This document shows positions 43,160-51,892 of a stretch of DNA of 62,262 bases, in pieces. The position numbers and the translations under genes were made by a program. This DNA comes from Paracoccaceae bacterium. GTDB lineage: Bacteria > Pseudomonadota > Alphaproteobacteria > Rhodobacterales > Rhodobacteraceae. Under the pieces are notes generated by a model, which saw nothing but the letters and a program-made list of their open reading frames with translations, was not told the DNA's origin and searched no databases. Every line of letters begins with the position of its first letter. Positions within the stretch are counted from its first letter, which is position 1. The stretch covers positions 1 through 62,262 of the forward strand of contig CABXKH010000006.1 in NCBI GenBank assembly GCA_902512685.1, written 5' to 3'.

Positions 43160-43293
43160 TTTATTCGCCCAGCTTCGGCGCTGGCTCGCGTGTTTTGGCA
43201 GGCGGCAACTTTTGCATTTTGCATATTGAACCTGACGCCAAAATACTTACATCACAAACGACCTAAGACCGCTCTTAGAAAAGGGACCCACTC

Positions 43294-45153
43294 ATGACTG
43301 TTCAGACAAGAGAATTCGAAGCAGATACCGGTAAAATTCTAAATATCGTTATTAATTCCCTGTATTCAAACAAGGAAATTTTTCTGCGCGAGTTGCTTTC
43401 TAATGCATCTGACGCGATCAACAAAAGACAATATTTGGGTCAAGTCGACGGTGCGTTGCTCAACAGCGGAGACAATGGAATTGCCATCAAAATAAATAAA
43501 AAATCCAAAACTATAGAAATTAGCGATACCGGCATTGGACTAGATGAAAGCGATCTGGCCGAAGCCTTGGGAACCATTGCACGCTCGGGCACCAAAGCCT
43601 TTATCGAACGTCTGGAAGAAGCCAAAGACAAAAAGGATGAAAATCTAAATTTGATCGGCCAATTTGGTGTTGGGTTTTACTCGTCCTTCATGGTGGCAGA
43701 TAAGGTTGACGTGATCAGCCGCAAAGCGGGAACAGAGCAAAGTTATCTTTGGTCCAGTGACGGCCAATCGGGCTATAGCATCGCGCCTGAAACCAGCCGT
43801 GAGACCGCTGGAACAACCGTGATCTTACACCTGAAAAAAGATGCAAAAGAGTATATTGAAGACGCCCGTATTAAAACACTGATCAAAAAATATTCAGACC
43901 ATATACCCCACCCTATCACCCTGACAGGAACGGATGGTGAAAGCGCTGTGGTCAATTCGGCCGAAGCCCTTTGGACCAAAAGCCCCAAAGATGTCAGTGA
44001 CGACGACTATACGCAGTTTTACCAATCAAACAGTGGAAATTTCGACACTCCGTTTATCACCATTCACAATAAATCCGAAGGGTCTTTGGAATTTACCAAC
44101 CTGCTGTTTATCCCCAACCAAGCGCCGTTTGATCTTTTTGAACCCGAGCGCAAAACCAAATTGCAGCTTTATATCAATCGGGTTTTTATCACCAGTGATT
44201 TAGGCGATCTTTTACCCCAATGGTTGCGCTTTGCGCGCGGGATCATTGATACCCCCAATCTTGATCTGAATGTCAGCCGAGAAATTTTGCAAAACAGCCC
44301 CACGCTGGCAAAGATTAAAAAGGCAATCACCAAAAAAGTGATGAGTGAGCTTGAAAAGAAACTCAAAAAAGATCCGGAAAACTATGATGCATTTTGGCAG
44401 AGCTTTGGCCGGGTTATAAAAGAAGGTCTGTATGAAGACCACGAAAACCGTGATCGCCTGTTGAAAATCAGCCGGCTGTATTCGCATAAGCAGGATAAGT
44501 TTATCACGCTGCAGGATTATGTGGATCAGATGGCTGAAAACCAAAAATCCATTTACTATTTGGCCTCGGAAAATCTAACCTCTGCCAAACGCAGCCCACA
44601 CCTGGAGGGCTTTGCGGAAAATGGCATAGATGTGCTGCTGCTGACCGACCCGATTGATGAATTTTGGGTGTCTATGGTGCCAAATTTTTCTGACAAACCA
44701 CTAACATCAATCTCGCGGGAAAAAGTCGATCTGTCAGAGTTTTCTGAAAGTGAGCAAACCCCGGAAAGCAAAGCATCCGAAGAGACCTATAGCGATTTGG
44801 TGGAAAAGACCAAAGCGATCTTAGGCGAGGCTGTTTCAGATATAAGGATGTCCTCAACGCTTACCAGCAGCCCAGCGCGTCTGGTTGCCGGCGAAAGCGG
44901 TTTGGACTTTAATCTTGAACGGATTTTAAAGGCCCAAAACCCCGATTATCAGGGCACTGCGAAAGTACTGGAATTGAACCCGTCACATCCTTTGATCGAA
45001 AAGATGAACGCCGCACTGGAAACAAATGCAGATGTGGTTGCAGACACTGCCCAGATTTTGCTGCAGCAGGCACGTATACTGGATGGTGAGTTGCCCGATG
45101 ATCCGGGTGAATTTGCCAAGCAAATGACAAATGTGATGCTGAACGCGCTATAG
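43294..45153 (+). CDS. htpG: Molecular chaperone HtpG (Hsp90)
   Basis: Cytosolic Hsp90 of 619 aa. The GHKL ATP site shows ELLSNASDAINKRQ near residue 31, ISDTGIGLDE near 78 and IGQFGVGFYSSFMVADKV near 118. The middle domain has the catalytic-loop Arg in NLDLNVSREILQNS near 325, and the C-terminal dimerisation domain is complete. A small hairpin (CCAGC/GCTGG, 43169-43184) after the preceding gene may separate transcripts. A strong hairpin follows the gene. I see no clear heat-shock promoter in the 134-bp upstream gap. Confidence 0.97.
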   Translation: MTVQTREFEADTGKILNIVINSLYSNKEIFLRELLSNASDAINKRQYLGQVDGALLNSGDNGIAIKINKKSKTIEISDTGIGLDESDLAEALGTIARSGTKAFIERLEEAKDKKDENLNLIGQFGVGFYSSFMVADKVDVISRKAGTEQSYLWSSDGQSGYSIAPETSRETAGTTVILHLKKDAKEYIEDARIKTLIKKYSDHIPHPITLTGTDGESAVVNSAEALWTKSPKDVSDDDYTQFYQSNSGNFDTPFITIHNKSEGSLEFTNLLFIPNQAPFDLFEPERKTKLQLYINRVFITSDLGDLLPQWLRFARGIIDTPNLDLNVSREILQNSPTLAKIKKAITKKVMSELEKKLKKDPENYDAFWQSFGRVIKEGLYEDHENRDRLLKISRLYSHKQDKFITLQDYVDQMAENQKSIYYLASENLTSAKRSPHLEGFAENGIDVLLLTDPIDEFWVSMVPNFSDKPLTSISREKVDLSEFSESEQTPESKASEETYSDLVEKTKAILGEAVSDIRMSSTLTSSPARLVAGESGLDFNLERILKAQNPDYQGTAKVLELNPSHPLIEKMNAALETNADVVADTAQILLQQARILDGELPDDPGEFAKQMTNVMLNAL

Positions 45154-45164
45154 CTTTGTGGCTT

Positions 45165-45193
45165 CGCGGGCCAGAGAAAATCTCTTGCCCGCG
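45165..45193. terminator. Strong hairpin terminator between htpG and the lipoprotein gene
   Basis: The arms give twelve base pairs with one internal mismatch around an AAA triloop (CGCGGGC pairs with GCCCGCG, then AGAGA with TCTCT). It lies between convergent stop codons at 45153 and 45214. No long T run is present on either side, yet the stem is the most stable in this part of the window. Confidence 0.65.
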
Positions 45194-45213
45194 CTGCAAT
45201 CCTTTAGATCGCT

Positions 45214-45714
45214 CTAGCCTTGGATTTTCCAGCTGCCATCGGGCATTTGGCAAGCTACGCCATAACCTTGTTGTTTGGTTCCACCAACCATAATTTCTTG
45301 TGTGTATTCACGGCAATAAGTGCGGCCCGTGGCTGTTTCCGTGTAATAATTCCGAGTTGCCATGACGCTTCCGCTATTACCACTGTCTGGGTTGGACCAT
45401 GTCATGGCTTGGTTTGTAAGTGGTGATTCCATTACCTTTTCATAGGTGGCACGCTGCATTTGGCGATCAAGCTGATCTAGCGAGGCGCCAATGTCCCCGC
45501 CGATTATGGCCCCAGCCAGTAACCCTGCCATAGTAAACAGCGCTTGGTTGTCTGACCCTTGTGAGGCTTGGTTGGCCAATGTCCCGCCCACAACAGCGCC
45601 GCTCAGCAAACCGATGGTTTCCTTTGGACCTGCCTCGCCGGTGCCTTCTGTAACAACGCTCTGACAGGCCGAAAGGCCGAGCGTCAGGACCGTTAGTGCT
45701 GCAAAGTACTTCAT
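45214..45714 (-). CDS. Glycine-zipper surface lipoprotein (17-kDa antigen-like)
   Basis: Lipoprotein of 166 aa. A signal peptide with lipobox LTLGLSACQS places the lipidated Cys near residue 17. Two glycine-zipper helices (LLSGAVVGGTLANQA near 35 and MAGLLAGAIIGGDIGASLD near 62) are typical of the Rickettsia 17-kDa antigen family. A C-terminal domain with TGRTYCREYTQEI and GYGVACQMPDGSWKI holds two Cys that could pair. ATG 45714 has AGGGAGG upstream; the longer frame is rejected. Likely outer-membrane associated, with a role in envelope integrity inferred from the family. Confidence 0.88.
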   Translation of the reverse strand: MKYFAALTVLTLGLSACQSVVTEGTGEAGPKETIGLLSGAVVGGTLANQASQGSDNQALFTMAGLLAGAIIGGDIGASLDQLDRQMQRATYEKVMESPLTNQAMTWSNPDSGNSGSVMATRNYYTETATGRTYCREYTQEIMVGGTKQQGYGVACQMPDGSWKIQG

Positions 45715-45890
45715 AACCTGCCTCCCTTTGGGGAAAATATATATTTTAACTTCTTTGCAAACAAGACCATAGGGCCATAAACCCAAAGGGTCAAAATTTT
45801 ACTTAGGGCTAAATCATCAAGGATTTCCTGAATGAAATCAACAGGCTTTTATCTGCGCAATCTTCAAAAAATCGTGACCGCTCACGCAGC

Positions 45891-46133
45891 TTAGACTGTT
45901 TCAGTCACTACGATGTTTCGCGCACTAAACTCGGCTCTTAATGCCGCCAGCACATTACGCCCGTTAACTGCAGAGCGAAGCGCGGCGTCAATATTGGCTT
46001 TTGCACCGCTGGTTTCAGAAATTCTAAGGATTACGCGCTGGCTGTTGTTACCATCGTAAACCACTTCTTTTTGACCGGACATCGATGTGCGAAGACCCAG
46101 AAAATGGCAACCATCAAGACTATGAAAATACAT
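45891..46133 (-). CDS. Unknown 80-aa protein
   Basis: Small soluble protein that I do not recognise. The first 50 residues have strand-like segments (VVYDGNNSQRVILRISET), then a helix (NIDAALRSAVNGRNVLAALRAEFSA is split across residues 48-72) and a Val/Thr tail. There is no signal peptide or membrane helix. An AAGAGG ribosome site lies eight bases before ATG 46133, which supports it as a real gene. It stands alone between the lipoprotein gene and the 28-aa membrane gene. Confidence 0.55.
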   Translation of the reverse strand: MYFHSLDGCHFLGLRTSMSGQKEVVYDGNNSQRVILRISETSGAKANIDAALRSAVNGRNVLAALRAEFSARNIVVTETV

Positions 46134-46414
46134 AATTAAAACCTCTTAACTAGGAGTATAGCCTAGCAACCCGTTTGAGTCGCGCAGAGTCTTGACGCCC
46201 CTGAACACAAAATATTGGGGTTTACTGTCTCAATATTGCAACATATGCCAATCTGTCTGCTTATGCAGGTGGGTGAATGCGCAATACCAATTTGTCAAAT
46301 AAAGAGATCAAACTTGGATAAAGTGCACAGAATTCAAGTCGCAGGCAGCTCTAAAAGAGCCCCCGACCCCTACGCCTCTAGGTACTGGACGTTGGCGATA
46401 AATCAACAGCTTGG

Positions 46415-46501
46415 CTATTTCGACTTGCGCAGAAGATAAAAGTAAAGGACGGCCCCAAACACCAGAATTTCAGCAATCGTCAAGGTTCGAACAAGTTCCA
46501 T
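46415..46501 (-). CDS. Predicted 28-aa membrane peptide
   Basis: A very short frame, MELVRTLTIAEILV then FGAVLYFYLLRKSK. One hydrophobic helix of about 18 residues is followed by a basic R-K-S-K tail, the positive-inside pattern of an N-out single-pass protein. AAAAAGGA lies six bases before ATG 46501, a good ribosome site. An 11-bp perfect hairpin lies just upstream of that site. It is divergent from chvI across 281 bp. The size resembles small regulators of membrane enzymes and sensor kinases, but no family is recognised. It could still be a chance frame; the ribosome site, hairpin and charge pattern argue against that. Confidence 0.5.
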   Translation of the reverse strand: MELVRTLTIAEILVFGAVLYFYLLRKSK

Positions 46502-46516
46502 ATTTTTTCCTTTTTA

Positions 46517-46548
46517 CTCTGGCGAGGCAAAACGTGACCTCGCCAGAG
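46517..46548 (-). promoter_or_regulatory. 11-bp perfect hairpin in leader of the 28-aa membrane gene
   Basis: CTCTGGCGAGG (46517-46527) and CCTCGCCAGAG (46538-46548) pair perfectly around a 10-base loop. In the leftward transcript it ends three bases before the AAAAAGGA ribosome site. It is followed by an A-rich, not U-rich, stretch, so it is not a standard terminator in that direction. A translation-control or RNA-stability element, or a protein-binding site, is possible. Confidence 0.5.
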
Positions 46549-46782
46549 GAACTGAGCAATTTGGCATAACTTGGGGGAGATGGACCAAACTGCTGTCTGC
46601 TCTCCAGGTTTTGCCTCAACCTGTGTGCTTAGAATTAAGCCCCCCATGTGCACATAGTTTGCTCTGATTGTGCAAATACTTTGATAAGTTATGCAGATTT
46701 GGTGCACCCGGGCGAAAACCGTTTGTGGTCTGGATTTTACTGTGCCAACTGCTACTCTATTGGCAACCACGGGATCCAAACC

Positions 46783-47469
46783 ATGCCGCATATTGTAATT
46801 GTCGATGACGAAGAGGACATCCTGTCCCCTCTGAAACAGATGCTGACCAGCGAAGATCATCAGGTCGATGCGTTTTCTTCGGGGCGTCAGGCGCTGGATT
46901 ATTTTCAAACGAAAACTGCTGATTTGGCGATATTTGATATTAAAATGCCCCAAATGGATGGCTATCAGTTGCTCAAATCCGTGCGGCAGTTGCATCCAAA
47001 TATTCCAGTTATTTTCTTATCATCAAAAGCCGATGAGCAGGATCAGATCATTGGCTTTACGCTTGGCGCGGATGATTATGTCACCAAACCCTTTAGCAAG
47101 CATCTTTTGTTATTCCGGGTGGCTGCAGTGCTGCGCCGGCATGTTGCAACCGACAGCGGTTCCTCCCTTCAACCGGTCACCTGCGGACCTCTTCATATTG
47201 ATGAGGACCGGCATTTGGTCACTTGGAAAGAAGCGCCGATTGATCTTACTGTGACCGAATGCCTGCTGCTTTTATCCTTGGCGCGCCGTCCCGGGTCGGT
47301 CAAGAACCGCCAACAATTGATGGATGCCGCTTATCAGGAAGCGATCTATGTCAGTGACCGAACCATCGACAGCCATATCCGTAATATTCGCCAGAAACTC
47401 AAAGCCTCAGACCCTAAATGTGATGTGATCGCAACGGTGCACGGGCTTGGGTACAAGCTCAAGATCTGA
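46783..47469 (+). CDS. chvI: ChvI-type response regulator (OmpR family)
   Basis: DNA-binding regulator of 228 aa. The receiver has the acidic pair in VIVDDEEDIL, the phosphorylated Asp in LAIFDIKMPQMDGY near residue 51, and Lys in DYVTKPF near 105. The winged helix shows DRTIDSHIRNIRQKLK near residue 187 and the terminal GLGYKLKI. The block MDAAYQEAIYVSDRTIDSHI is typical of ChvI. ChvI controls envelope, exopolysaccharide and acid responses in alphaproteobacteria. ATG 46783 is right; the longer frame is an artefact. Two bases separate it from chvG. Confidence 0.9.
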   Translation: MPHIVIVDDEEDILSPLKQMLTSEDHQVDAFSSGRQALDYFQTKTADLAIFDIKMPQMDGYQLLKSVRQLHPNIPVIFLSSKADEQDQIIGFTLGADDYVTKPFSKHLLLFRVAAVLRRHVATDSGSSLQPVTCGPLHIDEDRHLVTWKEAPIDLTVTECLLLLSLARRPGSVKNRQQLMDAAYQEAIYVSDRTIDSHIRNIRQKLKASDPKCDVIATVHGLGYKLKI

Positions 47470-47471
47470 CC

Positions 47472-49028
47472 ATGTTGTTGCGCGGCATTCTATCCAAAAT
47501 TATCGGTTTGCTGCTGCTGTTTAACCTTGCACTGTGGAGCTTTATTTTTTTCACAGAAGACACCGCTTATCTTGAGATTACCAATAAGCGTGACCGGCTC
47601 TATGAACGTGCCGTGATGTACCGAAAACTGATCACCCCGCTTTTTGAAGATCAGTCGCTTTCCGAGTTTGAACGTAAATTGGCAATCGAAGCCTTGCTGC
47701 GCGATAGCGAATTGGCTGGCATTGGCAAAGTAGTGGTCAAACGGTTTTCAGACCTAAAATCAGCGGAAAGTTTTGAATATTTCAATGGGCAAAAACCGAT
47801 CAAACTGGTGCCGATTTCCGTTCAAGAGCTGTCAGCGGAACCACCGGCGGAATTCGAATTGGAAAGAAACAGGTTTGATCCGTTTGAATATTTGTTCACC
47901 TTTTATAAAGACTTTGTCGATTTGCAATTGATCACCGACCCTATTGTTCCCATCAGAGCAAGGTTTTCGATGCAGTATCATCTGATTGACAGGGGGCAGG
48001 ATGCCTATGAGCTTAAGTATCTTGCGCCGATTAAAATTGCGCGTAAAACAGTCGCCACGCTTGAGGTTGGCGACAGCTACTTTCTGCGCGAAAGCTATAT
48101 GGGCAAAAACAAGTCCAGACTGACCATATTGGCTGGCCTGTCGGTGTTGACTTTGGTTTTGGGGGTATTTTTGGCCCTGTCGATTGCCTTTCCCATTCGC
48201 AGCCTTTCCAGACGGCTTAACCGCAAGCTCAAGGCCGAAACTGTTTCTGAACAGTTAAACGATTTCCGGATCAAGCGGTTCGAGCATCGTAAGGATGAAA
48301 TTGGTTTCCTCTATCGCAATCTGGTCACTCTAAATGGGCAATTGTCCAAATTGTTTTCTGATAAAGAACGCTTTGCGGCCGATGTATCGCACGAGCTGAA
48401 AAATCCACTGGCCGCAATCATTGCCCATGTGGAAAATGCCCGCACAGAGACCACAAATATGGACCAATCTGCGAAGGGCTTTGAAGCCATCCACGACCAA
48501 GCAGTGCGCATGAACAAACTGATTTCCGAAATATCTGAAGCCGCTATTGTCGACCATGATCTGGTGGCCACCAAACGTGAGAAATTTCACCTTTCTGATC
48601 TGGTGCGTGACCTTACAGGCCATTTTGAAACCGAGGCCGAACGCGAAGGCGTAACACTGGTGGCTGATCTGCAATCAAACGTCAAGCTAACGGGCCTTCC
48701 GGACCGTATTGCGCAGGTGGTCATCAATCTGGTTGAAAACGCTATTAGCTTTTCCAAGCCAAGTGGCGAGGTTCACGTAAAGTTAAAAAAATCATGGCGC
48801 CGGGGTATTTTAATATCTGTTTCCGACACCGGACCGGGGGTGCCCGAGGACTTGCAAGATAAGATATTTGAGCGGTTTTTTACCGCGCGAAGCGGTGAGG
48901 CCGAAAAACCAAATAGCTCCGGTTTGGGACTTTATATTTGCAAACAGGTGATCGAGGCCCATGGCGGCAGCATTCACCAAACCAATGGCTCCCCATTGGC
49001 TGGGGCAACCTTTACCCTCCGCCTATAG
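47472..49028 (+). CDS. chvG: ChvG-type sensor histidine kinase
   Basis: Membrane kinase of 518 aa, partner of ChvI. The first helix is at residues 8-28, a periplasmic sensor domain of about 185 aa follows, and the second helix (LTILAGLSVLTLVLGVFLAL) is near 217-237. HAMP comes next, then HisKA with the phosphorylated His in ADVSHELKNPLAAI near residue 307. The HATPase domain has NLVENAISF (N box), SDTGPGVPED (G1) and SSGLGLYICKQV (G2). The periplasmic inhibitor ExoR, known from rhizobia, is not in this window. Confidence 0.9.
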   Translation: MLLRGILSKIIGLLLLFNLALWSFIFFTEDTAYLEITNKRDRLYERAVMYRKLITPLFEDQSLSEFERKLAIEALLRDSELAGIGKVVVKRFSDLKSAESFEYFNGQKPIKLVPISVQELSAEPPAEFELERNRFDPFEYLFTFYKDFVDLQLITDPIVPIRARFSMQYHLIDRGQDAYELKYLAPIKIARKTVATLEVGDSYFLRESYMGKNKSRLTILAGLSVLTLVLGVFLALSIAFPIRSLSRRLNRKLKAETVSEQLNDFRIKRFEHRKDEIGFLYRNLVTLNGQLSKLFSDKERFAADVSHELKNPLAAIIAHVENARTETTNMDQSAKGFEAIHDQAVRMNKLISEISEAAIVDHDLVATKREKFHLSDLVRDLTGHFETEAEREGVTLVADLQSNVKLTGLPDRIAQVVINLVENAISFSKPSGEVHVKLKKSWRRGILISVSDTGPGVPEDLQDKIFERFFTARSGEAEKPNSSGLGLYICKQVIEAHGGSIHQTNGSPLAGATFTLRL

Positions 49029-49069
49029 GGGGGGGTGTTAAGATCCCGGAATATACGGCCAGAAGATCT

Positions 49070-50899
49070 CTATGCCGCCGTGTTCCATTGCCAGCCAAGG
49101 GCATCAAATACTGCACGGTAATGGCCGGCAAGCGCGCGTAAATCAGACCCCGCCAAAGCGTCTTGCTGCGACCATGCCTTGGTGGCAAGACCTAAAATCC
49201 GTGGGGCCAACATCGGTTCAATCTGATGATCTTGCTGCGTAAATTCGCCCCAAAAAGCGCCTTGAACACCCACCACCTTATCCGCAATGTCCTGTGCGCC
49301 TACCGGCACCGGATCCCAGTTGATGGTCTCTTCCAGCGCGACGATCGCGGCCCAGCTTGCCCCCCAGTCTGCTGGATCAGATGTATGTGCCATATCAAAA
49401 TATACATTCTGAGCCGGACACATGACCACGTCATAGCCTGCTCGCGCCGCCTCAACGCCCGCATCTTGGCCCTGCCAAATAAACAGCAACGCATCATTGC
49501 CAATGCCGCCCCCTGCCCCGCGCGCGGCTTCTTCCCAAGCGGCCGGGCGCATATTTTTGGCACCAGCAAGGCCCGCGGCTTTGCGCATAACCCAAGCGCC
49601 GACATCATCTGCTGTTTTCAAGCCATGTTGCTGTTTGAAACGCGCCATTCTGGGCGAGCCTGACCACGCCATTTGGGGCAGTTCATCACAGCCCAAGTGC
49701 AAATAGTCAAATGGAAAAAGCGGCGCAATTCCATCGATCAACGCGCCTATGACCTCCCATGTTTTTGCGCAGTCAGGATTGGTAACATTGCCGCGATACC
49801 CTTGAACGCTTTCTTCCACACCGGTGTCATCCGGGTCGCGCATTTCTGGGAAAATTTGGTTCAGTACATAACTATGCGCCGGGATTTCGATTTCTGGTAA
49901 AACTTCGATATGCAGCGCTTTGGCGTGCGCCACGATCCTTTCGACATCGCTCACAGAATAGCTGCCGCAGGCTTTGATCCCGCCGCCAAAAACGCCGGGC
50001 ATATACGCGCCCTCGCCGCGGCACCGGCTATTTTGCCAAACTCCGGGCAAGTTAGGGATCTCAATTCGAAAAGCTTCGTCATCTGAAAAATGCCAATGAA
50101 ACCGGTTTAGTTTGAGCAGGGCCATCAAATCCAAAAGCCCGACGATGGTATCGGGTTTAAAAAAATGTCGTGCGCAATCCAAATGTTGACCGCGCCAAGG
50201 AAATCTTGGCTGATCCTCAATGCGCCCACAGGGCAAAAGGCCATTGGTGGTGATGAAAAGGTTAAATAAGGTGATACCGGCATAAAAGATACCGCTGTGC
50301 GAAGCGGCGGTGATGATCACCTCATAGGGGGTTATTGATAATACGTATCCCTCTTGTGGCATATCGGCCTGCCGGTGCACGATAACGGCCAGTCCGACTT
50401 GGTTTTTAAAACCTTTTGCAGATGTGCGCGTGACCAGCGCGTTGACCTTGTCCAACTGATCATCAGAAAAGGAAAACCCGTCTGCCTGAACGGTCCCAAG
50501 GACGGGACTCCATTTGGTTGGCGCCGGCACCAGTGGCAGCCCGTCATAGGGGTCATAAGGCAACTCAGGTTCCATCCTGACGCCCCGCTCCAGGCCCGGC
50601 AGGCTATGGCAGGTATCGCCCACCCTTAGATAGCTGCCCAAGGGCAACCATGCCCTGTTTTTCACGCCAGTATTGGGATCATCATAGGTCAGATCAATCA
50701 CGTGGGTCTGCCCAGCGGCAAGCGGTGGAAGCTGCACCTCATGAAAGCCCCCGACGCTCCGGATCACGCGGCCCCCTGTGATTACCGAACCGGGCGCCAT
50801 CAGGGAAAAGCAAAACACTGGATCAACCAGCTTTTGCGCGCTTATCAGCGTGCACCGAATGTTGCCATCTTTTAAAATTGCATCGAAAGATAACTTCAT
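49070..50899 (-). CDS. Beta-N-acetylhexosaminidase (GH20)
   Basis: Glycoside hydrolase family 20 enzyme of 609 aa that removes terminal GlcNAc or GalNAc residues. The TIM barrel begins near residue 235 with FPWRGQHLDCARHFF, followed by LKLNRFHWHFSDDEAFRIEI. The catalytic Asp-Glu pair is in LHLGCDELPQ near residue 408. No signal peptide is visible, so it probably acts in the cytosol on imported oligosaccharides. ATG 50899 lies one base after the GntR gene stop, and the two form one transcript. The gene faces the amino-sugar operon across the control region. Confidence 0.92.
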   Translation of the reverse strand: MKLSFDAILKDGNIRCTLISAQKLVDPVFCFSLMAPGSVITGGRVIRSVGGFHEVQLPPLAAGQTHVIDLTYDDPNTGVKNRAWLPLGSYLRVGDTCHSLPGLERGVRMEPELPYDPYDGLPLVPAPTKWSPVLGTVQADGFSFSDDQLDKVNALVTRTSAKGFKNQVGLAVIVHRQADMPQEGYVLSITPYEVIITAASHSGIFYAGITLFNLFITTNGLLPCGRIEDQPRFPWRGQHLDCARHFFKPDTIVGLLDLMALLKLNRFHWHFSDDEAFRIEIPNLPGVWQNSRCRGEGAYMPGVFGGGIKACGSYSVSDVERIVAHAKALHIEVLPEIEIPAHSYVLNQIFPEMRDPDDTGVEESVQGYRGNVTNPDCAKTWEVIGALIDGIAPLFPFDYLHLGCDELPQMAWSGSPRMARFKQQHGLKTADDVGAWVMRKAAGLAGAKNMRPAAWEEAARGAGGGIGNDALLFIWQGQDAGVEAARAGYDVVMCPAQNVYFDMAHTSDPADWGASWAAIVALEETINWDPVPVGAQDIADKVVGVQGAFWGEFTQQDHQIEPMLAPRILGLATKAWSQQDALAGSDLRALAGHYRAVFDALGWQWNTAA

Positions 50900-50900
50900 A

Positions 50901-51659
50901 TTAGGCCTCAAGCCGCAGCTCGGTGACAAAATCATATATATCGGAGCGGTAGATGCCGCGCGTCAGTTCGATCGGTCGCCCAGAGGCCAAATAACCGACA
51001 CGCACAATTTTCAGCGCAGCCGCGCCTTCGGCCATTTTCAGCAGCCGCGCTTCCTTTGCCGTTAGGTTTATGGCCGTTACCCGTTGCAACGCCCGCGTCG
51101 GCGCTCGGCCCTCGGCCCTCAGGACAGCATAAAGCGAGGTTTTTACTTTTTCTGGCTGATGCAGAATATTTTCCGGTAAAGAGCTTTCTTCAATGGCCAT
51201 CATGATCCCATCTGAGCTGCGCAACCGTTCGATCCGGGCCACCCGAACACCCGAGCCTAGCCCCAAGGACACAACCTCATCTGGTGTTGGCGTAAACATT
51301 CCATGGGATAGCACAGTGCTTTCCGAAGATTTCCCGCGCGCCTGCATGGTTTCGGTAAAAGACACCAACGACGAAAGAGACTGCTCAAGCTTTTGCGCTT
51401 GCGGCAAAACAAACGACCCCGCCCCCCGGCGTTGCTCAACCAAACCATCGCTGACCAGTTGCGCTATTGCCTGCCGAACCGTAACGCGGCTGATCTGAGC
51501 TTCTTGTGCGAATAGGCGTTCGGTTGGTAATTGCACATTAGGTTGCAAGTCGCCTGACAAAATTTGATCCGCCAAATACCGATGCAACTGCTGGTAACGG
51601 GGCCCGTGTTTAGGCTTGTACCAATCCTTTTGGTCAATTGATATTTGCAAAGCCCGCAC
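50901..51659 (-). CDS. GntR/HutC-type repressor (NagR/NagQ-like)
   Basis: Transcription factor of 252 aa. The winged helix-turn-helix (LPTERLFAQEAQISRVTVRQ near residues 44-63, then DGLVEQRRGAGSFV) is followed by a UTRA ligand domain (ARIERLRSSDGIMMAIEESS, ending FVTELRLEA). UTRA regulators of this type sense amino-sugar phosphates. The frame starts at GTG 51659, where AGGGG is too close; TTG 51650, eight bases beyond that AGGGG, is the better start. It is followed at once by the hexosaminidase gene. Repeats of TTGGTAT in the divergent gap are the likely operators. Confidence 0.9.
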   Translation of the reverse strand: MRALQISIDQKDWYKPKHGPRYQQLHRYLADQILSGDLQPNVQLPTERLFAQEAQISRVTVRQAIAQLVSDGLVEQRRGAGSFVLPQAQKLEQSLSSLVSFTETMQARGKSSESTVLSHGMFTPTPDEVVSLGLGSGVRVARIERLRSSDGIMMAIEESSLPENILHQPEKVKTSLYAVLRAEGRAPTRALQRVTAINLTAKEARLLKMAEGAAALKIVRVGYLASGRPIELTRGIYRSDIYDFVTELRLEA

Positions 51660-51675
51660 CCCTAATCAAACCACA

Positions 51676-51703
51676 TTTTGGTATTTCATTTTTGATACCA
51701 AAA
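51676..51703. promoter_or_regulatory. Operator-like inverted repeat and repeated TTGGTAT boxes
   Basis: TTTTGGTAT (51676-51684) and ATACCAAAA (51695-51703) form a perfect 9-bp inverted repeat with a 10-bp spacer, just upstream of the repressor start. Two further TTGGTAT copies stand at 51783-51789 and 51816-51822, before the permease genes. GntR/HutC repressors bind TGGTAT-type half sites, so these are the likely operators for both transcripts in the 233-bp divergent gap. Confidence 0.65.
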
Positions 51704-51892
51704 ACCCTATCTGCTTCAAATATACACCCAAGAACCTGTTAAAAACAACTAAAAACATCCACTTCCTCAAATCTCAACTTTTTTGGTATCATATAGGTAG
51801 TAATAATATTCGTCCTTGGTATTATTTATTCAGTGGAGCAGATTCTTTTTGTTCTCTGCTAAAATTGCACGAAAATATCTTTGGGGGACAAA

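Noticed and set aside
46233-46258. TTGGCA...TTGCA-like sequence on the minus strand before the 80-aa gene
   Set aside because: Only 8 bases between GG and GC, where sigma-54 requires 10.
46215-46439. 74-codon plus-strand frame left of the small membrane gene
   Set aside because: No ribosome site, biased to random Cys/Arg content, and overlaps the better-supported 28-aa gene.
46480-46995. 171-codon minus-strand frame over chvI
   Set aside because: Antisense shadow of the receiver domain, with no family features.
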